Source: SHZI01 sp964371995
GTDB taxonomy: Bacteria; Pseudomonadota; Gammaproteobacteria; Steroidobacterales; GCA-2729495
Direction: 5' to 3'
Length of the DNA: 22,268 nucleotides
NCBI GenBank assembly: GCA_964371995.1
Contig: CAYJPG010000045.1
Location: forward strand, 1-22,268
Below the pieces are notes generated by a model. That model was not told the origin of the DNA. It saw only the letters and a list, made by a program, of their open reading frames with translations, and made no database searches. Each line of letters opens with the position of its first letter. Position 1 is the stretch's first letter. A program made the translations under genes and the position numbers. Shown in pieces: positions 6,113 to 14,848 of the stretch.

Positions 6113-7024
6113 ATGACGGAAGAAGAGGTGCAGGTTTCTGCTCCGGAGCTGGAACCCGTCGCAGAAGTGCAAGCGGGGCCGGCACAGGCGGAAATGCCGT
6201 TTGCCATCGTTGCCGGTGAGGCGGTAACCCAGTTACCGCAGGATCTCTATATCCCGCCCTATGCCCTCGAGGTCTTTCTCGAGGCTTTTGAAGGACCACT
6301 CGATCTGCTGCTCTATCTGATTCGCAGGCAGAACCTCGATATCCTCAATATCCCGATCGCCGAAATCACCCGCCAGTACGTCCAGTACATCGAGCTGATG
6401 GAAGAACTGCAGCTGGAGCTGGCCGGTGAGTATCTGCTGATGGCGGCCATGCTGGCCGAGATCAAGTCGCGCATGCTGTTGCCGCGTATCGGCGATGATG
6501 AAGACGAGGAGTCAGATCCGCGTGCAGAGCTGGTACGCCGGCTGCAGGAGTACGAGCGCTACAAGCAGGCGGCTACCGATCTGGACACCATTCCGCGGCT
6601 GGAGCGTGAGACGCACCAGGCCAGTGCAGAGATGACCGAACGCACCGTCGTGACCCGGTTGCCGGATCTGACCCTGAAGGAACTGTTGCTGGCCTTCAGG
6701 GATGTGCTGATGCGGGCCGAGATGCTTGCGCATCATCACATCACACGTGAGCCGCTGTCGGTGCGGCAGCGGATGTCTGACGTTCTGTTGAGAGTGCAGG
6801 GCACATCATTCGTGGATTTTTTGGCCTTGTTTGATCCGACCGAAGGTCGCATGGGCGTTACGGTGACCTTTCTGGCACTGCTTGAGCTGCTGAAAGAATC
6901 GCTGATTGAGGTTGTGCAGACCGAATCCTATGCGCCAATTCACGTCCGGGCCGCATCGGCACGCCCCGTTCTTGCCGAGGGGCAGGCCGAGGCGGAGGCA
7001 GAACCCGCAGAACTGCAAGGTTGA
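6113..7024 (+). CDS. scpA: Segregation and condensation protein A
   Basis: 303 residues. The kleisin core begins at FLEAFEGPLDLLLYLIRRQ (about residues 55-73) and continues with LNIPIAEITRQYVQYIE and EYLLMAAMLAEIKSRMLLP, the ScpA N-terminal domain that contacts the SMC neck. An acidic linker and the C-terminal winged-helix region with VTVTFLALLELLKESLIEV (about 248-266) follow. ScpA bridges the SMC head domains together with ScpB and compacts the chromosome. The N-terminal extension containing PQDLYIPPYALEVF is also familiar from pseudomonad ScpA, so I keep ATG 6113 as the start. An AEAEAEPAE low-complexity tail ends the protein. It is followed after 9 bp by scpB; no smc gene is in the window. 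Confidence 0.95.
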   Translation: MTEEEVQVSAPELEPVAEVQAGPAQAEMPFAIVAGEAVTQLPQDLYIPPYALEVFLEAFEGPLDLLLYLIRRQNLDILNIPIAEITRQYVQYIELMEELQLELAGEYLLMAAMLAEIKSRMLLPRIGDDEDEESDPRAELVRRLQEYERYKQAATDLDTIPRLERETHQASAEMTERTVVTRLPDLTLKELLLAFRDVLMRAEMLAHHHITREPLSVRQRMSDVLLRVQGTSFVDFLALFDPTEGRMGVTVTFLALLELLKESLIEVVQTESYAPIHVRAASARPVLAEGQAEAEAEPAELQG

Positions 7025-7033
7025 TGGATCGAT

Positions 7034-7792
7034 ATGGAAACTGAACAGCTGAAATTTATCGTCGAGGCGGCTTTGCTTGCCGCTGCACGGCCGCTGGACC
7101 TGGCCACGCTGCAGGGCCTTTTCGGCGATGAACATCCGCCGGAGCGCGATGATCTGCGCGCGGCCATCGTCGCGCTGCAGGCTGATTATGAAGACCGCGG
7201 CATCACGGTTCAGGAAGTAGCCAGCGGTTTTCGTATCCAGTTGCGGACGACCATGTCCGCATGGGTATCGCATCTATGGGAAGAGCGGGCGCCGCGCTAT
7301 TCGCGGGCGCTGATGGAAACGCTGTCGATCATCGCCTACCGGCAGCCGGTGACACGGGGCGATATCGAGGAAATCCGCGGCGTCGGCGTAACGACCAACA
7401 TCATGCGCACGCTGCTGGAACGAAACTGGATTCGTGTCGTCGGGTTTCGCGATGTGCCGGGCAAACCGGCGATCTACGGCACGACGAAGGATTTCCTGGA
7501 TTACTTCGGACTGAAGCGTCTCGATGAACTGCCGCCGCTTGCAGATCTCAAGGACCTGGAATCGCTGACCGCGCAGCTCGACCTCGGAGATGGTGAAGCG
7601 CTGCCCGGCAGCCTCGCTGAGCTGACAGCTGAGGCTGAGGGTATGGATGACGATGAGTTTGATGAACTGGCTACCGTTACGCCGATATCCGAAGCGCGCG
7701 GTGCAGCGGTGCCGGTGCACGCTGATGAAACGTCAGCGCCTGGCGATGGCGAGCAGCACAGTGCGACCGTCGTGCCAATCAAGGCACGCTGA
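7034..7792 (+). CDS. scpB: Segregation and condensation protein B
   Basis: 252 residues with two winged-helix domains. The first runs from ETEQLKFIVEAALLAAARPL; the second contains ALMETLSIIAYRQPVTRGDI and the hallmark IRGVGVTTNIMRTLLERNWI, GKPAIYGTTKDFLDYFGL (about residues 90-165). From about residue 185 the C-terminus is acidic and low in complexity and probably disordered. ScpB dimers clamp the C-terminal part of ScpA in the SMC-ScpAB condensin. The gene starts 9 bp after scpA, as expected for an operon, and is followed by rluB, a common order. Confidence 0.96.
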   Translation: METEQLKFIVEAALLAAARPLDLATLQGLFGDEHPPERDDLRAAIVALQADYEDRGITVQEVASGFRIQLRTTMSAWVSHLWEERAPRYSRALMETLSIIAYRQPVTRGDIEEIRGVGVTTNIMRTLLERNWIRVVGFRDVPGKPAIYGTTKDFLDYFGLKRLDELPPLADLKDLESLTAQLDLGDGEALPGSLAELTAEAEGMDDDEFDELATVTPISEARGAAVPVHADETSAPGDGEQHSATVVPIKAR

Positions 7793-7816
7793 TTACCGCC
7801 CGGAACATCGAGCACC

Positions 7817-8578
7817 ATGACTGAACGCCTGCAGAAGGTGCTGGCGGCTGCGGGTGTGGGCTCGCGGCGCGTCATCGAGCAATGGATCAGTGCCGGGCGC
7901 ATCACGGTCAACGGAAATATCGCGACGCTGGGCACCAAGGTCACGGGCCGGGAACGCATCCTCGTCGATGGCCGGCCGGTACCGGCTTTGCGCAAGTCGC
8001 GCCCCGGTCCCCGGGTGCTGATTTATCACAAGCCGGCCGGTGAAGTGTGCAGCCGCAGCGATCCCGAGGGACGGCCGACGGTTTTCGACCGGTTGCCACC
8101 GCTGGAGGGCAGTCGCTGGATCAGCGTCGGCCGACTCGATATCGCGACATCGGGTCTGCTGCTGCTGACTACCGATGGCGGGCTGGCCAACACGCTCATG
8201 CATCCGTCGAGCGGGATCGAACGTGAATATGCCGTGCGGGTGCAGGGCACAGTGACAGCACAGACACTCGCGCTGCTTCGTCAGGGCGTGGAACTCGAAG
8301 ACGGTCCGGCCGCTTTCGACCTCGTCGAAACTGCCGGTGGCGAAGGTTCCAACCAGTGGTTCAAGGTCGTGGTCGCCGAAGGTCGTAACCAGCTGGTCAG
8401 GCGAGTGTGGGCTGCGGTTGACTGCCGCGTGAGTCGGCTGATCCGTGTCCGTTATGGTCCGGTCAGTCTGCCGCGTTCGGTGCGCGCAGGGCATCATCGC
8501 CTGCTGAAGGAGGCGGAGCTGAACCGCGTGTATATCGCAGCCGGGTTGCGCAGCGCAGACGAAGACGAAGAGAGCTGA
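7817..8578 (+). CDS. rluB: 23S rRNA pseudouridine synthase RluB
   Basis: 253 residues. An N-terminal S4 RNA-binding domain (TERLQKVLAAAGVGSRRVIE, residues 2-21) is followed by the RsuA-type catalytic domain, with VGRLDIATSGLLLLTTDG carrying the catalytic Asp108. The IYHKPAGEVCSRSDPEGRPT block (69-88) and PSSGIEREYAVRV match RluB more closely than RluE/RsuA. RluB makes pseudouridine near the peptidyl-transferase centre (position 2605 in E. coli 23S rRNA). It is shorter than E. coli RluB because it lacks the long basic C-terminal tail. It ends three bases before the convergent yciK stop, with no terminator hairpin visible between them. Confidence 0.93.
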   Translation: MTERLQKVLAAAGVGSRRVIEQWISAGRITVNGNIATLGTKVTGRERILVDGRPVPALRKSRPGPRVLIYHKPAGEVCSRSDPEGRPTVFDRLPPLEGSRWISVGRLDIATSGLLLLTTDGGLANTLMHPSSGIEREYAVRVQGTVTAQTLALLRQGVELEDGPAAFDLVETAGGEGSNQWFKVVVAEGRNQLVRRVWAAVDCRVSRLIRVRYGPVSLPRSVRAGHHRLLKEAELNRVYIAAGLRSADEDEES

Positions 8579-8581
8579 TTA

Positions 8582-9331
8582 CTACTGGCAGTCGATGCTC
8601 TGGCCAGTCACGCCGTGTGAGGCTGGTCCGATCAGATACAGATACGGTCCCATCAGGGCGGCTGGCTCGGGCCGGGTTTCGGGGTCTTCGCCCGGATAGG
8701 CTTCACGCCGCATCCGCGTCCGGCAGGCACCGGGATTGATGCTGTTCACCCGGAGTCGTCCCTCATTTTCATCGGCCAGCACCTGGCTCAGGTTCTCGAT
8801 GCCGGCCTTGGCTACCGCATAGGCGCCCCAGTAGGCTCGTCCCCGCCGACCGACACTGCTGCTGGTGAAGATCACCGAAGGGTCTGCTGACTTGCGCAGC
8901 AGGGGCAGCAGGGTCTGTGTGAGGATGAAGGGCACGTTCAGGTCGAGATGCATGACCTGATGCCAGATGCCGATATCATAGTGGTCGATCGGCGCACGCT
9001 CGCCGAGCATGGCTGCGTTATGCAGCAGGCCATCGAGCCGGCCCCAGTTGCTGCCGATCTGTTCAGCAAGCTGGGTGTAGTCGGGACCATGCGCCCTGGC
9101 GAGATCGAGTGTGGCGATAATCGGTTCAGGTCCGCCCGCGGCCAGGATTTCGTCATAGACCTGTTCGAGTTTGCGCACGGTCCTGCCCAGCAGGATCACG
9201 CTGGCACCGTGCTGAGCGAAAGCGTGGGCGGCTGCCCGTCCCAGTCCATCACCGGCACCAGTGACAAGGATGACCCGGTCACGCAAGACGTCGGCGGCTG
9301 GTTGATAGGCTTTGGCGGCTGCGGATGTCAT
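8582..9331 (-). CDS. yciK: YciK-type short-chain dehydrogenase/reductase
   Basis: 249 residues from ATG 9331, four bases after the mupP stop; the same frame stays open upstream, but an earlier start would be buried inside mupP. The classical SDR features are in order: ILVTGAGDGLGRAAAHAFAQ nucleotide-binding loop (residues about 21-40), LLHNAAMLG in place of NNAG, the catalytic Ser in FTSSSVGRRGR, the YxxxK pair in YAVAK, and NSINPGACRTRMR. The RGRAYWGAYAVAK stretch and the order with mupP and ubiG match YciK of gammaproteobacteria. The physiological substrate is not established. Last gene of the minus-strand operon. Confidence 0.87.
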   Translation of the reverse strand: MTSAAAKAYQPAADVLRDRVILVTGAGDGLGRAAAHAFAQHGASVILLGRTVRKLEQVYDEILAAGGPEPIIATLDLARAHGPDYTQLAEQIGSNWGRLDGLLHNAAMLGERAPIDHYDIGIWHQVMHLDLNVPFILTQTLLPLLRKSADPSVIFTSSSVGRRGRAYWGAYAVAKAGIENLSQVLADENEGRLRVNSINPGACRTRMRREAYPGEDPETRPEPAALMGPYLYLIGPASHGVTGQSIDCQ

Positions 9332-9335
9332 GGCT

Positions 9336-10016
9336 TCAGCTGTATCCAAGAATGAGCTGTGAGAGTTCGCCGGGCGTGCTGACGACAAAGTCGGCATCCC
9401 AGGCGTCGGGATCCTGTCCGGGCTCAATATAGCCGTAACGCACCGCGATAGTAGCGGTGCCCGCAGCCCGGCCCGATTCGATATCGCGGCGCGCATCGCC
9501 GACATAGATCGAGTGTTCGGGCAGGGCGGCGATCTGTTCCAGTGCATAAAGAATCGGGCGCGGATGCGGTTTGCGCTCGGCCAGCGTGTCGCCGCTTACC
9601 GTACAGGCTGAGCGTTCGAGCAGACCGAGCGCGGCCAGCAGGGGTTCTGTGAACTGACGGGGCTTGTTGGTGACGACTCCCCAGTGAATGCGCCGCTGTT
9701 CAAGTCTGGTCAGCAGCGGCTCCATATCGGGGAACAGGCGTGTTTCACTGACCAGGCGCGCCGAATACAGCTGCTGGAACTGCTGCTGCAGATCGGGACG
9801 TCGTGACGGGTCTGTGCCCGGGAATGCTGCGCGCAGCAGTCCGAGCGTACCGTTGGATACCTGGGCCCTGGCTGTTTCCCACGCCAGTACCGGAACAGAC
9901 CGCAACCGGCAGAGTTCGTTTAGTGCAGCGACCATGTCGGGCGCCGTATCGAGCAGCGTTCCATCCAGATCAAACAGAACCGCAGCGGGCAATGCCGGCG
10001 CCGACCAGCGTGGCAT
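9336..10016 (-). CDS. mupP: HAD phosphatase, probable N-acetylmuramic acid 6-phosphate phosphatase MupP
   Basis: 226 residues of the HAD superfamily: motif I VLFDLDGTLLDT (residues about 13-24) with nucleophile and acid-base Asp, motif II VVTNKP, a Lys in ERKPHP, and motif III YVGDARRDIESGRAAGT. The stretches WGVVTNKPRQFTEP, DIESGRAAGT and VRYGYI closely match pseudomonad MupP, and the position between ubiG and yciK is the MupP locus of Pseudomonas. MupP dephosphorylates MurNAc-6-phosphate in the AmgK/MurU cell-wall recycling route, which feeds UDP-MurNAc and bypasses fosfomycin-sensitive synthesis. A phosphoglycolate phosphatase (Gph) is the main alternative. ATG 10016 shares one base with the ubiG stop (TGATG). 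Confidence 0.78.
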   Translation of the reverse strand: MPRWSAPALPAAVLFDLDGTLLDTAPDMVAALNELCRLRSVPVLAWETARAQVSNGTLGLLRAAFPGTDPSRRPDLQQQFQQLYSARLVSETRLFPDMEPLLTRLEQRRIHWGVVTNKPRQFTEPLLAALGLLERSACTVSGDTLAERKPHPRPILYALEQIAALPEHSIYVGDARRDIESGRAAGTATIAVRYGYIEPGQDPDAWDADFVVSTPGELSQLILGYS

Positions 10017-10738
10017 CAGTCAGCGGCTCCGTGCGGGCGGCGAAAGTGCGCGAAGTAATTGACACCCACATCACCACCCAGACTGAATGTGCGGCTAAGC
10101 GGGTTGTAGTGACCACCGATCAGGGCCTCAAGGCTCAGCCCGGCATGACGTGCCCAGGCATCGAGTTCCGAGGGCCGGATGAGTTTCCCGTAGTGATGCG
10201 TGCCCCGCGGCACGAGCCTGGTCAGGTATTCGGCGCCGACGATGGCGGTCAGGAAAGCGCGCGGCGTGCGGTTGAGAGTCGATACGATGATGCTGCCACC
10301 CGGTTTGACCAGCCGCGCGCAGGCGGCAATGAGCGACGCAGGATCAGGCACGTGTTCCAGCAGTTCCATGCAGGTGACGGCATCAAAGCTGCCGGGCGAG
10401 CTTTGCGCGAGGTCTTCCGCTGACATATGCAGATAGGTGACCGGCAGCGGCCCCGATTCCAGTAGATGCAGACGCGCGATATCGAGCACTTCGGCTGACA
10501 TGTCGATACCGGCAACCTCCGCGTCGCGTCTGGCCATGGCTTCGCTGAGCAGTCCGCCGCCGCAACCCACATCGACGACACGCTTGCCCTGCAGGCCGAT
10601 GCGCTGGTCCACCAGCTCAGTGCGTGCCGGATTGATGTCGTGCAGGGTGCGGAATTCACCGTCGGGATCCCACCAGCGGCTGGCAAGCGCGCCAAAATGC
10701 GCCAGTTCTGCCGGATTGGCATTTGCCTGTTCAGTCAT
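10016..10738 (-). CDS. ubiG: Ubiquinone biosynthesis O-methyltransferase
   Basis: 240 residues when started at ATG 10738, the same length as E. coli UbiG. This start has GGAGAG eight bases upstream; a TTG two codons earlier (10744) is too close to that site. Sequence features: FGALASRWWDPDGEFRTLHD (residues 15-34), SAM motif I VVDVGCGGGLL (54-64), ECMELLEHV-like VTCMELLEHVPDP, and a C-terminal GVNYFAHFRR. UbiG performs both O-methylations in ubiquinone synthesis, turning SAM into S-adenosylhomocysteine. It overlaps the upstream amidohydrolase gene by eight bases and mupP by one, so the four genes are surely one operon. Confidence 0.95.
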   Translation of the reverse strand: MTEQANANPAELAHFGALASRWWDPDGEFRTLHDINPARTELVDQRIGLQGKRVVDVGCGGGLLSEAMARRDAEVAGIDMSAEVLDIARLHLLESGPLPVTYLHMSAEDLAQSSPGSFDAVTCMELLEHVPDPASLIAACARLVKPGGSIIVSTLNRTPRAFLTAIVGAEYLTRLVPRGTHHYGKLIRPSELDAWARHAGLSLEALIGGHYNPLSRTFSLGGDVGVNYFAHFRRPHGAAD

Positions 10739-12068
10739 CTGCAACGCTCTCCGTAGTTGCTGAAAGGCGCGCCCGCCATGCTGCCCCGCGCGCCCGGAGC
10801 AGGGCGGATGCGCCCAGCCGCGGCGGGCCGTCGGCCAGCAACTGTCGGCCGGCTACCCAGACATCGCTGACCTGGTCGCGCGAAGCTGCATAGACCAGAT
10901 GGGAAACCGGATCGTAAACCGGCTGGGTGGCAGCCGCGGACAAGTCTACACAGATCACATCGGCTTCCTTGCTGGCCAGGAGTGAGCCGATGCGATCGCC
11001 AAGACCAAGTGCCTGTGCACCATTGAGTGTCGCCATGCTGAGCACCGCTGCTGCCGGTGCGACGTCGGCACGTTGTGCCACCCCCTTGGCGAGCAGCGCA
11101 CAGCTGCGCATCTCGCCAAACATGTCCAGATCGTTATTACTGCCAGCGCCATCAGTGCCCAGCGCTATATTGACGCCGGCGCTGGCGAGTTCCGCAACCG
11201 GACAGAAGCCGCTTGCCAGCTTGAGATTCGATTCAGGGCAATGGACCACGCTGACACCGCGCTCGCGCAGCAAGGCGATTTCCTCCGGTACGAGCTGGGT
11301 CATATGTACGGCAGCCAGGAGTGGCGTGAGCAGGCCCAGGTCGTCGAGTCGCTGCAGCGGCCGGCGCGAAAAACGTCGCTCGCTCTCCGCCAGCTCGTCG
11401 GCAGTTTCATGGACATGCATGTGGATTTGCGTGTCGAGTTCGTTGGCCAGCAGCTGAATCTGCCTGAAGCTGCTGTCTGCAACCGTGTACGGCGCGTGCG
11501 GCGCGAACACCATCGAGATGCGCGGATGGCCGCGAAACTGATCGCGCACCGCCAGGCCCTTGCGCAGATACTCTTCGGCGTTCTGTGCCCAGACCGTCGG
11601 ATGCTCCAGCACGATCATGCCAATGCAGGCGCGGAGACCACTGGCATCGACGGCGCGTGCAATGACGTCCGGAAAGAAATACATGTCGTTGAAGCAGGTA
11701 GTGCCACCGCGAAGCATTTCCAGCATGGCGAGTTCGGCGCCGTCCCGCACGAAGCCGGCGTCCACCCAGCGCGCTTCGGCCGGCCAGATGTGCTGGCCGA
11801 GCCAGGTATCCAGCGGCATATCGTCGGCAAGCCCGCGGAACAGCGTCATCGGACTGTGGGTATGGGCGTTGACCAGCCCCGGCAGCAATACATGGTTTGG
11901 TCGCCGGACAAACTCCACGGCGGCATAACGCCGAGTGGCTTCGGCGGTGGGCAACAGATCGACAATCTGGCCGTCGCGCACCACCAGGGCATGGTCATCG
12001 AGAACCTGCCCCTCGGGTTCTACGGGCACGATCCAGCGGGCGGTGATGATGAGGTCAGCAGGCTGCAT
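10731..12068 (-). CDS. mtaD: TRZ/ATZ-family amidohydrolase, probable 5'-methylthioadenosine/S-adenosylhomocysteine deaminase
   Basis: 445 residues from ATG 12068; ATG 12092 (453 residues) is an alternative, and neither has a strong ribosome site. The amidohydrolase metal centre is visible: GLVNAHTHSPM (His69, His71), HMHVHETADE, VVHCPESNLKL with the next His, and LGTDGAGSNNDLDM with the catalytic Asp. GTTCFNDMYFF is typical of the MtaD/SsnA group. MtaD deaminates 5'-methylthioadenosine or S-adenosylhomocysteine; in Pseudomonas the orthologue beside ubiG has this activity. Being first in an operon with the SAM-using UbiG fits removal of methylation by-products (inference). Divergent from gyrA. 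Confidence 0.85.
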   Translation of the reverse strand: MQPADLIITARWIVPVEPEGQVLDDHALVVRDGQIVDLLPTAEATRRYAAVEFVRRPNHVLLPGLVNAHTHSPMTLFRGLADDMPLDTWLGQHIWPAEARWVDAGFVRDGAELAMLEMLRGGTTCFNDMYFFPDVIARAVDASGLRACIGMIVLEHPTVWAQNAEEYLRKGLAVRDQFRGHPRISMVFAPHAPYTVADSSFRQIQLLANELDTQIHMHVHETADELAESERRFSRRPLQRLDDLGLLTPLLAAVHMTQLVPEEIALLRERGVSVVHCPESNLKLASGFCPVAELASAGVNIALGTDGAGSNNDLDMFGEMRSCALLAKGVAQRADVAPAAAVLSMATLNGAQALGLGDRIGSLLASKEADVICVDLSAAATQPVYDPVSHLVYAASRDQVSDVWVAGRQLLADGPPRLGASALLRARGAAWRARLSATTESVADD

Positions 12069-12242
12069 GGGACAGGTTTCCGGCGGCGGCATAATGCCTG
12101 ATCCGTGGTAGCATAGCGCGTGTCCCGGAGACCATTTTTTTAACACCACAACGATCGACCGAGCCGCCTCCAGCCTGGCGGATAGACGCCATGCCGGGGA
12201 TGGCTGTGTGTGGATCGTTGTCTGGCGGAATCTGCTGTATCG
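12069..12242. promoter_or_regulatory. Divergent intergenic region between mtaD-like gene and gyrA
   Basis: 174 bases that must hold the promoters of the mtaD-ubiG-mupP-yciK operon and of gyrA. It contains a T-run near 12135-12142 and a perfect inverted repeat CCGCC (12164-12168) / GGCGG (12177-12181) that could form a hairpin in the gyrA leader. I could not find a convincing -35/-10 pair on either strand. Confidence 0.5.
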
Positions 12243-14798
12243 ATGGCTGAAGTAGCCAAGGAAATTTTCCAGGTCAATCTCGAAGACGAGATGCGGAAGT
12301 CCTATCTGGACTACGCGATGAGCGTCATCGTCGGTCGTGCGCTGCCGGATGTGCGCGATGGCCTGAAACCGGTCCACCGCCGCGTCCTGCATGCGATGCG
12401 GGAGCTGGGCAATGACCATACCAAGGCCTACAAGAAATCTGCGCGCGTGGTCGGTGATGTCATCGGTAAATACCATCCGCATGGCGATACGGCCGTCTAT
12501 GACGCGATCGTGCGCATGGCGCAGCCATTTTCAATGCGTTATCTGCTGGTGGACGGGCAGGGCAACTTCGGTTCCGTAGACGGCGATTCGCCAGCCGCCA
12601 TGCGTTATACCGAAGTGCGCATGACCCGGATCACCAGTGAACTGCTGGCCGACATCGACAAGGGTACGGTTGATTTCGTGCCCAACTACGACGGTTCCGA
12701 GACTGAGCCGTCGGTACTGCCTGCGCGGATTCCCAATCTGCTGGTCAACGGGTCCTCCGGTATCGCCGTAGGCATGGCGACCAATATTCCACCGCATAAT
12801 CTCGGCGAGGTTGTTACGGCGACACTGGCCCTGATCGACAACCCGGCGATCACCACTGCTGAACTGATGGTGATCGTGCCCGGCCCGGATTTTCCGACCG
12901 CTGGCATCATCAACGGTTCGCAGGGCATTCATTCGGCATACACCACGGGTCGTGGCCGGATACATATCCGTGCGCGCGTACATGTCGAGGAATTCGGCGA
13001 CCGTGGTCGTGAGGCGCTGATCGTTACGGAGCTGCCATACCAGGTCAACAAGGCGCGACTGATCGAGAAGATTGCCGAACTGGTCCGCGACAAGAAGCTG
13101 GAAGGTATCAGCGAGCTGCGCGACGAGTCCGACAAGGACGGCATGCGCGTGGTCATCGAACTGCGCCGCGGCGAGTCTTCCGAGGTGGTGCTCAACAACC
13201 TCTACAAGCAGACGCCGCTCGAGAGCGTATTTGGCATCAACATGGTCGCCTTGCGTGACGGGCAACCGCGGCTATTCGATCTCAAGACCCTCATCGAGTG
13301 TTTCGTCCGTCACCGGCGCGAGGTGGTCACCCGCCGGACGATTTTCGACCTGCGCAAGGCGCGCGAGCGCGCACACATCCTCGAAGGCCAGGCAGTGGCC
13401 CTGGCAAATATCGATCCCGTGATTGCAGTGATCAAGGCTTCGCCAACGCCGCCGGAAGCGCGCGAGGCGCTGACCAGTCGGGTCTGGTCGCCGGGCGCAG
13501 TGACCGGAATGCTGGCCCGGGCGGGTAATGTGTCCACCCGGCCCGACGACGCAGCAGCCGACTTCGGTCCGGGTCCGGACGGTTACCGGCTGTCGCTGGT
13601 CCAGGCGCAGGCGATTCTCGATCTGCGCCTGCAGCGGCTCACGGGTCTCGAGCAGGACAAGATCATCAACGAGTACCAGGAACTGCTGTCGCGGATCCGC
13701 GAGTACACCGAGATTCTCGCCGACCCGGACCGCCTGATCGCTGTCATCCGCGCCGAGCTTATGGAGATCCGCGACAATTATGCGGACGCCCGTCGCACGG
13801 AGATTATCCAGGACCACTCGAGCCTGGAGATGGAAGACCTGATTCCCGAGGAAGATGTGGTCGTGACGCTCTCGCATGGCGGCTATGCCAAGGCGCAGAG
13901 TGTGAGCGACTATCAGGTGCAGCGTCGCGGAGGCCGGGGGCGTACAGCCGCGAAGGTCAAAGAAGAAGACTTCATCGACAAGCTCTTCATCGCCAACACT
14001 CACGATACCCTGTTGTGCTTTACCAGCACCGGCAAGATGTACTGGCTGAAGGTTTATCAGGTTCCGCGCGCCGGGCATGGCGCACGCGGCCGGCCTATGG
14101 TGAACCTGCTGCCGCTCGAGCCCGATGAGCGTATCAACGCGGTATTGCCGGTGCGGCAGTTCAGTGAGAGTAACTACATCTTCATGGTCACCAGTGACGG
14201 TACCGTCAAGAAGACTGCGCTGGATGCCTTCTCGCGACCGCGCACCGCAGGTATCCGCGCCATCGATCTGCACGAAGGTGACCGGCTGGTCGATGTTGCG
14301 ATTACGGATGGCGAATGCGACATCATGCTGTGCGCAAGCACCGGCAAGGCGATCCGCTTTTCGGAGTCGGACGTGCGGCCGATGGGTCGGGCGGCGGCCG
14401 GTGTACGCGGTATGCGCATTCCGGAAGGACACGAGATCATCGCGCTGCTGATTCTCGGGGAAGGTGAAGTGCTCACCGCCACCGAGACCGGTTACGGCAA
14501 GCGCACGGCAGTTGAGGAGTTCCCGGTGCAGGGTCGTGGGGGTCAGGGCGTCATCGCTATCCAGACTTCAGATCGAAATGGCCGCATGGTCGGTGCGATC
14601 CAGGCTCGGGATGAAGATGAAATCATGCTGATCAGCAGCGGCGGGACGCTGGTGCGTACGCCGGTGGCGCAGATTTCGCAGCAGGGCCGCAACACGCAGG
14701 GCGTGCGGCTGATCCGCATCGGCGACGAAGAGCGGCTGGTCGGACTCGACCGCATCGTTCCCGGGACCGATGAGGATGACGGTGAGTCGGCAGAATAG
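12243..14798 (+). CDS. gyrA: DNA gyrase subunit A
   Basis: 851 residues from ATG 12243. This start gives numbering identical to E. coli GyrA through the active site: quinolone-region GKYHPHGDTAVYD with Thr83 and Asp87, and catalytic Tyr122 in AAMRY. A GTG at 12210 would add eleven residues and I reject it. The breakage-reunion domain is followed from about residue 540 by the beta-pinwheel with the GyrA-box QRRGGRG (Gly-rich wrapping motif) and an acidic tail DEDDGESAE. GyrA with GyrB introduces negative supercoils; gyrB is not in the window. Thr83 is natural in many gammaproteobacteria, including Pseudomonas. The gene heads the run into serC, 50 bp downstream, with no terminator seen between them. 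Confidence 0.98.
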   Translation: MAEVAKEIFQVNLEDEMRKSYLDYAMSVIVGRALPDVRDGLKPVHRRVLHAMRELGNDHTKAYKKSARVVGDVIGKYHPHGDTAVYDAIVRMAQPFSMRYLLVDGQGNFGSVDGDSPAAMRYTEVRMTRITSELLADIDKGTVDFVPNYDGSETEPSVLPARIPNLLVNGSSGIAVGMATNIPPHNLGEVVTATLALIDNPAITTAELMVIVPGPDFPTAGIINGSQGIHSAYTTGRGRIHIRARVHVEEFGDRGREALIVTELPYQVNKARLIEKIAELVRDKKLEGISELRDESDKDGMRVVIELRRGESSEVVLNNLYKQTPLESVFGINMVALRDGQPRLFDLKTLIECFVRHRREVVTRRTIFDLRKARERAHILEGQAVALANIDPVIAVIKASPTPPEAREALTSRVWSPGAVTGMLARAGNVSTRPDDAAADFGPGPDGYRLSLVQAQAILDLRLQRLTGLEQDKIINEYQELLSRIREYTEILADPDRLIAVIRAELMEIRDNYADARRTEIIQDHSSLEMEDLIPEEDVVVTLSHGGYAKAQSVSDYQVQRRGGRGRTAAKVKEEDFIDKLFIANTHDTLLCFTSTGKMYWLKVYQVPRAGHGARGRPMVNLLPLEPDERINAVLPVRQFSESNYIFMVTSDGTVKKTALDAFSRPRTAGIRAIDLHEGDRLVDVAITDGECDIMLCASTGKAIRFSESDVRPMGRAAAGVRGMRIPEGHEIIALLILGEGEVLTATETGYGKRTAVEEFPVQGRGGQGVIAIQTSDRNGRMVGAIQARDEDEIMLISSGGTLVRTPVAQISQQGRNTQGVRLIRIGDEERLVGLDRIVPGTDEDDGESAE

Positions 14799-14848
14799 TC
14801 GCCATTACCGCAAGCCGCTTTCCAGACAATATTTCACGAGAGAAGCAG

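Noticed and set aside
8582..9547. YciK read from an upstream start at 9547
   Set aside because: The extra 72 residues overlap mupP in another frame and do not resemble an SDR; ATG 9331 gives the usual length.
12210..12242. GyrA start at GTG 12210
   Set aside because: ATG 12243 reproduces E. coli numbering exactly (83, 87, 122).
10731..12482. Amidohydrolase read from an upstream start at 12482
   Set aside because: The extension runs antisense into gyrA and does not look like the family; the conserved N-terminus begins near 12068.
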